64,000 nucleotides of DNA, taken from Oncomelania hupensis. Its lineage: Eukaryota > Mollusca > Gastropoda > Littorinimorpha > Pomatiopsidae. Position 1 is the stretch's first letter; each line of letters starts with the position of its first letter. The notes beneath the pieces are model-generated. The model saw only the letters and a list, made by a program, of their open reading frames with translations, was not told where the DNA came from and ran no database searches. Made by a program: the position numbers and the translations under genes. The stretch is from contig CM072511.1 in assembly GCA_036898135.1 (NCBI GenBank), forward strand, positions 163,577,564 to 163,641,563, read 5' to 3'. Positions 57,490 to 64,000 of this stretch are shown in pieces.

Positions 57490-58877
57490 ACATCTGGTCT
57501 TTCCTCGCTGTCCCTGTGGTGTTTAGGGAGTGAACCAAGTGCCTGTGCAATCATGTAGATCTGGGATGAACATTCCTGTGTCAAAGAGTTTTGGATGAGT
57601 GGTACGTGAAACCTGTGATCCCTCTAATGGACAGTTGCTGGGGTGATTCCTGTATGATGGCCATTGAGACTACCAGATTTATATACATCCTGCATTTGTT
57701 TATTGAGGATTCATCTTGCAGCAGTTCAGCACTTCAGAGGTGACCATGGATCAGACTTGGATGTCTGCAACACTGTGTATGTGCGTGTGTGTGATGTGAA
57801 CACGCAAGTGTTTTGTTAAGAAAAGAAGCAAAAGTGTTTGTGGGTACACAAAATAATTTTTGGGCATTGGAGACATTGACAGCTGATCTGGAGTGACTTT
57901 GCCTGCCACCCACAAACACAATCGTTTATTTTGTTTTTGCCTTCCACCGCCTTCATCGTCTTCTTCATAATCTTTTTTCATCATCTCTCGACTGTACTCT
58001 GGGATGTTTATCCCCCATCTGCCGTTTCGTCGATGGTAATGTTCATTCATCTGTACTGTTATCCCTTTCATTCTATATATATTGTTCAAAATCTATGGTC
58101 TGTTATCTTGTCCACTGAATTGTGTAGTGTTTGTATGGTAGCAATCAGCAATTTGTGATTTCTGGACCTGAATGCAAACTCCATTTGCTGGGAAACTTGG
58201 TAAAATGAGAGCTTGTGACCTAGGGCTAATAGTTCTAATAGTTTTGTGTCGGTCGTTGAACCCTTAATCTGTAGTGATGAGTCTGTGGAAAGTGGTATCT
58301 TTGACAGTTTACATGGACAGATTATAAATATTGTGCGTTACTCAATTTGTGTAAATTTTCTGAATTTTTGTAAAAATAGATATTGTCTGAGTGTTTTTAA
58401 CACTTGTTTTTATCATGGTGTCATCCTTGCATTATAGAGCCAGTCAGTTAAATAGCTTTATCAATTGTATTGTGTTGTGTCTAAAACCATGATTCAACCA
58501 ACCATAGTTTTGAACCATAAACAGCTCAGTCTTGAATGTAAAAAAAAGTGTTGTGGTTTATCTGTAACTAAATAGCATTACTCTCTGAGGCCAGAACAGT
58601 GCAAATGTGTAAGTGCTGCAAAAATCAAAAACATAATAATAATGAAGATAATTATGTTAGCAATTGTTGGGGTGTGCAGGAAATTTATTAAAATGTAAGG
58701 TTAAGGGCTTCTTGTTTGTTGCTGGTGTGTATATAGGAAGTTAAAGTGACCTTTGCTTCTAATGTATGTATCTAATTCAGTATGTGTAATGCAAAGAAAT
58801 GGCAACCGGCGTTTGTAGAAAGACAACATTTGAACAGCTCCCCTTTCGTATGCAGTAAAAAGTTTAAACCTATGTAT

Positions 58878-59012
58878 TCCTATCCTATCCTATCCTATTC
58901 CGTAACTCAAAGGTCGTTGGAGCACCACAGATGATCGTTTTACCAGCATACTCCATCTTTCTCTGTTCTCAGCAACCCTCAGGGCTTCGCTCAGTGTCAA
59001 AGCCAGTCTAGT
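58878..59012 (-). mobile_element. GGATA-tailed LINE, short 3' fragment
   Basis: (TATCC)n then 'gtaactcaaaggtcgttgga' and 'gcttcgctcagtgtcaaa', the reverse complement of the last about 130 bp of the main copy. Confidence 0.88.
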
Positions 59013-59436
59013 CCATACTACATATTCAGTGTGAGTAAAAGGAGTAAGCTGTCGTTTTTATGTGTGTTTTTTTGTTTTTTAAAATCTAAACTGCATTTTA
59101 CAGAAGCAGACATCAGCCAAGATAAGATTCAATGCTAGTAGTAGTGGTGACATTTTCGCTTTCAATAAAATTTTTTTTTTTTTTTTAAAAGAGCTGAAAG
59201 GGGAGATAACACACTCCTGCTTTGAGAGTGGACCATGAAAGAGTTACTGAGAAATGGAAAGTGAAAGGAAACATTTTATTGTGAGGGATGTCCTGTGCAT
59301 GGCCAGGTCCCAAGCTACAATGTTTTGTGCCTCTTGTCAATATTAAAGAGGCCAGAGTGTGATTTGGTGTTGAACTTGCCAGCAGTACTCTGTGCCAATA
59401 CTTAGAGAATAATAAATGTAAAATGATAGGAAGATG

Positions 59437-59458
59437 TGAGAGAGAGAGAGAGAGAGAG
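59437..59458. repeat. Short (GA)n run
   Basis: About 20 bp of GA. Confidence 0.8.
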
Positions 59459-59787
59459 GAAGAGTTGGTTGTGAGGGGTGGGGGTAGGAATAACAACAAC
59501 CAATGTAAAGGATTGGAAGGTGTGAAAAAGTGGGATGGGGAGGAGAGGGAATGAGGAATTATCTCCCTTGTCAGAGGATTGAGTGTCGTTAGCGCACTTC
59601 TCACAATGTCAGAGACCTGCTGACCTCCCCAAAGTTTGGGGTGGAGATTTGTTGTTTTCCCCAAAGGATTTGAATGTAGGTCAGAGCCTGCATTTTGTAA
59701 GTTATACTTGCGTTTAGTGCTTGAACTTGAGAATATTTCCAGCTTCCTCCAAAAAAAAAGAATGGTCAACTTATAGCCTTTCTTAAT

Positions 59788-59899
59788 TAGAAGGTTGGTG
59801 GAGGTTCAAGAACCTTTGTATTTTACTCCGAGGTTCTCACATTCAGAACCTAGTTCCTGAACCTTTTTTTGGAGGGTCCAAACCTCCATCAGCCTTCCA
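59788..59899. other. Imperfect hairpin in the NEDD4 3' region
   Basis: gaaggttggtggaggtt pairs with aacctccatcagccttc at 15 of 17 positions around a 78-bp loop that itself has aggttc/gaacct pairs. Confidence 0.65.
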
Positions 59900-59944
59900 A
59901 TGAAGGCAATTCTTCAGCTGCAGCTAACCTTGATGGTGGCACTG

Positions 59945-60110
59945 GCTACATGAGGATTATCTCCCATCCAAATGTCGTTCAGTTGGTCGACCTAGCTGCT
60001 GCTGTTTACATCCCATCTTGTAGCGCTGGTTACGTAAAATGTTGACAGGATTTCTCTCCCATCATTGTGCGCTTGTTTCCCATGTTGGCCAGCGATGTTA
60101 CAATTCAATG
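59945..60110 (-). repeat. Repeat F copy
   Basis: 'gattatctcccatccaaatg' is the inverted family core. 'ggtcgacctagctgctgctg' also matches the 4650 copy. Confidence 0.65.
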
Positions 60111-60639
60111 TAATAACAAAGGTTTGTCGGTCGTTTGAAACAATATTACTGAGTCGATTTGTTGCATGTGGTTGATTTGTTGTTAGTATAATCTAGAAAA
60201 TTCGTCGCAATATAGCCCTGAAAGACCCAGAATAACACATTGCTCAAGATAGACTATAGCACCCTTCCCTTAAGTAAACCAACTTTCAGTTTTATAGCAC
60301 AGTTCCACGACCAAGTTGTTGTTTTGTGTTTTTTGGTTGTTTTCTATTAATTTAAACCAAGCTTGTTGATAATTTTATATTTGACCAAAAAAAATTTTTG
60401 TTGCATTTTTCTACGTGTTTTTTTTTTTTTCATTTGTAGACTGTGTTTAGCAGTTGTTTTTCAGCACATATCAGTTTGTTAATAGTATATTTTGTGGTTG
60501 AATTGTAACATGTGGTCAGGTGCATCACAGTGTAGGTACATAAGTACTCAATGTTAGTTTTGTTCATTGTGTTTGTATCAGCAGTCCTGTTCAGCTGCAA
60601 TCTTCCTTTGGAGTCATTCTAGCCATCTCCTGTAGATCA

Positions 60640-61245
60640 TTCATGTACTCGCTTTTGATTTCTGTAGAAATAGCATCCCCACTTTCTGGAAATTTAGTGC
60701 TTTAAATTTCCATTGTCGCTGTCTTTCTCCTTTGTTATTTCTCATTCCTACTTTGTTCTATCAATCTACTATACTATCTTCTTCTTCGCTAGACCAGTCA
60801 CCTACCTTTTTTCTTGAAAACTCTTCCGGGACAGAACTCCTCATTTGTGTGTGAGGTCTGTTGGATCAGCTTGGGAATCTTGGACGCTTTCTGCCAAATG
60901 GTCACTGGGGGCTTCCTATGATATTATTATTTGGCAGTGTAGGCATTTTAAATGTATGTGTTTTGTTGACGTTTTTATAATGATGTTTTTATTCTATTTT
61001 GTTTTTGTAAACGAGGGTTCGATAAATTGTAGTATAGCCTCAGCGTCCCCTGTGAGGGATGCCTTTATTGTAAAGTGACCAGATGGTGGAGTGCCTTCAG
61101 TGTTACCACTAGGGTTGTTTCAGCAGTTCTTTTATGTGGATCAGGGGTGAGTCCTCTTTCAGCCAACTTGTGGTCTTGATTTTGTGGTGCTGATTGGGCT
61201 CTTTGCAGTCCGCTGGACCCTGTAAGCAATGGATAACTAACTAAC
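60640..61245 (+). mobile_element. Repeat H retroposon, uninterrupted copy
   Basis: About 600 bp collinear with the two outer pieces of 16963-17985. Its right end tccgctggaccctgtaagca also occurs at 37785 with a TGTAA tail. No coding frame with known motifs. Confidence 0.85.
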
Positions 61246-61720
61246 CCAATGAAATAGGACTAAGAGTTGTATAATAAATCCTGCATTTCTCTGTCTATAT
61301 ATTTTGTATTATTATTTGTATTTTATTATTTTAATGAGGTAATGTGTTTATGTTTTTTTCCCCGTAAACTGTTATTTTAGTTTGCATATAATGCCTACAA
61401 TACTTGATGGTTCGTTTTTTCTTCTTTTTTTAATTCCTCAGTTGTTTGTTCGATCACATTTTGTGTTGCATTTCCTGGTGTTTTAATTTAATGTATACAA
61501 CTGGATAAATCAGCATTTGTATTTTTACTATGTCGGTTGTATTGACTGCAGTTTGAGAATGTAAAATCCGAATTTATATAAGTTAATTTCAGTACATTTC
61601 ATTTTCGTGTTTTTTCATAGGATCTTTATTTCATTTTCTCTTCAAGATTTGTATTTTATCTTTCAGATTCTTTCTCAATCCTCTCTTTTATTTTTTTTCT
61701 TTTGTTTTGTTGAAATAAAT

Positions 61721-62465
61721 CGGAGAAAACCAAATGGAACTATACGGGCATTAACGTGACTTTAGAGAAATGGTACTATTTTAAATAGGGTATGTCTTGT
61801 TGTATCACATTTATTACTTTGCAATTAATTCGTGTTTGATTATAGTTTTTAGTCATAACTCCTCTTTGACGTATTGGAAGCATTGCAGTAGTCACTTTTG
61901 CTCAGTTATTATTCCATCTACTGTTATTTTAGTCTTTCCAAATCCACCCCAGTTGGGGTGCCAGGAGTTTTCTGTACAAATACAAATAATATCCCCACTT
62001 TGTGGAAAGTTGGTGCTTTAAATTACCACCGTTTCTGTCATTCTCATTTGTTCTTTCTCATTTTTAATCTGTTCTATCAGTCTACTATCTTCTTCGCTTA
62101 TAAACGACGACTAACTAAATTTCCATATCCACTCACGAAACAAAGTATTTAGGATAATTAATAATTTATCATTTGTATAGTGCTTTTTCTCTATTGGAGC
62201 GCAAAGCTCAGAATAATTGTCTTAGCGTATAGCAGCAGTACATTTGTAATATTTTACCCAAGAATGGAGTCAAAGTCACACAAATTATTGGGCAGCTGTT
62301 TTCAAGACTAGATAGGCATCCCTCTCCTAAATGCATTTGACTTGATTAGTGGCATCTCTCACCCTTCCTATATGCTTTTAACTTGCCACAATGTTTTGTA
62401 ATGACTAAATCAATGTCGCTGAATTTTGTTGCAATGCAACATCATTTTGGGTAAGATGCACTTTC
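61721..62465. other. Downstream region with a partial repeat H
   Basis: 61975-62105 matches the first 130 bp of repeat H (atccccactttgtggaaagt, tctactatcttcttcgct). A repeat-E-like end is at 62170-62225. Confidence 0.6.
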
Positions 62466-62466
62466 T

Positions 62467-62557
<91 letters not shown>
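62467..62557. repeat. (TA)n microsatellite
   Basis: About 90 bp of TA. Confidence 0.95.
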
Positions 62558-62561
<4 letters not shown>

Positions 62562-63539
62562 CTTGATGTTTACAGTCTTTGCTCTTCATTTTGAACAATA
62601 CGTTTCATGAAATGAATGTGTCGATCTTTTTGTAATGGTAATCGTCTTAGCATTTTCATCTAAATCCACTGAGAAATGTTTAAATTTGTTGGATTGAGTA
62701 CATGTATATATTATGCAGTTTGTAATTATTTAAAGAAACATTGTACAGTAGGTGTATAAACAAAAGTAACATTAACTGTAAAAACGATTTCATTAGTATT
62801 TCTGTCAATGGCGATTGCTTGCTTGGTTGAAAAAATTAACAACTTGCAAAGTCGGAAGAGCGTTTTCATATTTCAGAGGTGGGACTACGTTTGTCACCTT
62901 TAGACGGACTTTCATTTCTGTGTATTATTTTTTTTTTTAAAACTGACTGTGATTATCTTTCATTTCACTTTGGATTGATTGTGGCCAACTTTTGTTTTGT
63001 CAGTATGTTTTGTAAGTGCAGAAAACTCATTGAAATTAAAAAAAATGCCAATCTGTCTTTTGGGTTTGTTGGACTGTATTTTTGTTGTTTAACATATTTT
63101 TTCCCTTTTGAAGACTTTTGTTTTCTAGCAAATATGTGTGAATGGATGTTATCATTGCAAGGAGCGTGTGTGGTTATTTTTAGAGTTTGGGCTATTGACG
63201 GCACATCATTCTTATATGAAAACACACACACACGCATCCAACAGACACTTCTAGAAGGAAAGAACAGACAAGTTTCTGAACACACTTTGTGGGGTGGAGA
63301 GGGTGGTTAAAAAAGCACTCTCTTTTTTTTTCTTATCTGAAATTTATTTTTTTCTGACAAGTTCACAAGATTGTACACATTTTCATGAATAGAAAAGCCA
63401 TAGTCATATACAGTTGTTCAACTTGCAAGCCAGCATTCACATTTAGGTGGTCAATTTCTACGTCAAATTTGTCGCAACAGAACAAACAACGCTAAATGTT
63501 TCTGTTCGTGTGTTTTCTACTATAAAACCTCTTAACCGC
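62558..63539. other. Downstream region, no gene seen
   Basis: T-rich. Open frames on both strands have no familiar motif. Confidence 0.5.
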
Positions 63540-63665
63540 ATAAGGGTAGTCCCATAGCCTTGTGGTCATAGGGGAGCGTGATGTTGGAGATCACACTTAT
63601 CTTGGGCCAGCGTAATGAGGGTGATGCCCATCTCTCTCCCTCGCTGCTTTACCTTCCCCACCCTT
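63540..63665 (+). repeat. Repeat C, 5' part
   Basis: Nearly identical to 41067-41190 (gggtagtcccatagccttgt to gctttaccttccccaccc), then diverges. Confidence 0.82.
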
Positions 63666-64000
63666 AACTCTTCCGCGCCGGGAAGCAAGTTTTCCAGTAG
63701 CCGCCATGCATCTCTACCTGCCGGGAGGCAGGTATTCCAGTATCCCACACTTGCATACAGTCTAAGAGAGAAAACTCCGCATTGCAAAAATATATTGAAA
63801 GCACGGTTATCTCCCATGTTAATAAAACATACGGTCACTTCCGCCAGGTTGAATTTTCTTGTTCTGATGCGAACTTGGCGTGCAATTTGATTTTTAAATG
63901 ACGAAAAATCGAGGACTATCAAGATCTTTCTCTCTCTCTGCTATTTTTGTGTTGAGCTGCCATAATATTTTGTGGAAATTTACCAAAAGAAATATCTAAA
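63666..64000. other. Window end, no gene seen
   Basis: An imperfect repeat of 'ccgggaggcaggtattccag' type occurs twice at 63678-63742. Nothing else recognised. Confidence 0.5.

Larger units (their letters stand above)
57490..61720 (+). other. Probable 3' UTR and flank of NEDD4
   Basis: No ORF with known similarity. AATAAA occurs at 59164-59169 and 61714-61719. Which, if either, is the real poly(A) signal cannot be told. It carries a LINE scrap at 58878, a hairpin at 59788, repeat F at 59945 and repeat H at 60640. Confidence 0.5.

Noticed and set aside
59185..59769. 194-codon minus-strand ORF
   Set aside because: Low-complexity Ser/Leu/Pro reading antisense to the likely 3' UTR, with no domain.

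Overview
This is a window of animal nuclear DNA. Two protein-coding genes, both on the + strand, are cut into many short exons with GT-AG introns. The sequence between the exons is packed with microsatellites, minisatellites, SINE-like repeats, LINE copies and small DNA transposons. Coding similarity and repeat style (tRNA-headed SINEs, a 'tatagcgctttttc' repeat, a GGATA-tailed LINE) suggest a lophotrochozoan, most likely a gastropod mollusc. That placement is inference; nothing here proves the species.

Gene 1 (546-13635) is the 3' part of a concentrative nucleoside transporter (SLC28/CNT). Eight exons join without a phase conflict into 417 codons plus a stop. They include the nucleoside-site motifs GQTE, NEFVAY and GFANLGS. 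The N-terminal exons lie upstream of the window.

The stretch from 13636 to 20943 is intergenic. It holds LINE fragments, SINEs, microsatellites and a three-layer nest of transposons (16965-17985).

Gene 2 (20944-57489) is a complete NEDD4-family HECT E3 ubiquitin ligase. Twenty-seven predicted exons, two of them 27-nt microexons, sum to 2538 nt (845 aa plus stop). Order: C2 domain, WW1, WW2, Ser-rich linker, WW3, WW4, HECT. The catalytic Cys codon (residue 812) is split by the last intron, and the protein ends in the usual GFEGVD-type tail. A long AT-rich 3' flank or UTR follows to about 61.7 kb.

The introns hold most of the unusual structure: one nearly full-length LINE (about 5428-8755) with six other copies sharing a GGATA tail, two of them with internal inversions of the twin-priming type; a PIF/Harbinger-like element with TTA target duplications and a MADF-like ORF; a BED-finger element with 13-bp terminal inverted repeats; a possible hAT relic with a PCNA-box-like peptide; and long minisatellites with periods of 25, 27, 29, 39, 48 and about 58 bp. 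I found no bacterial genes, CRISPR arrays or rRNA, and no tRNA gene beyond SINE heads. I did not find a clearly new multi-gene system. The strongest leads are the nested and inverted transposons, the transposon ORFs, the microexons and the splice-site oddities.
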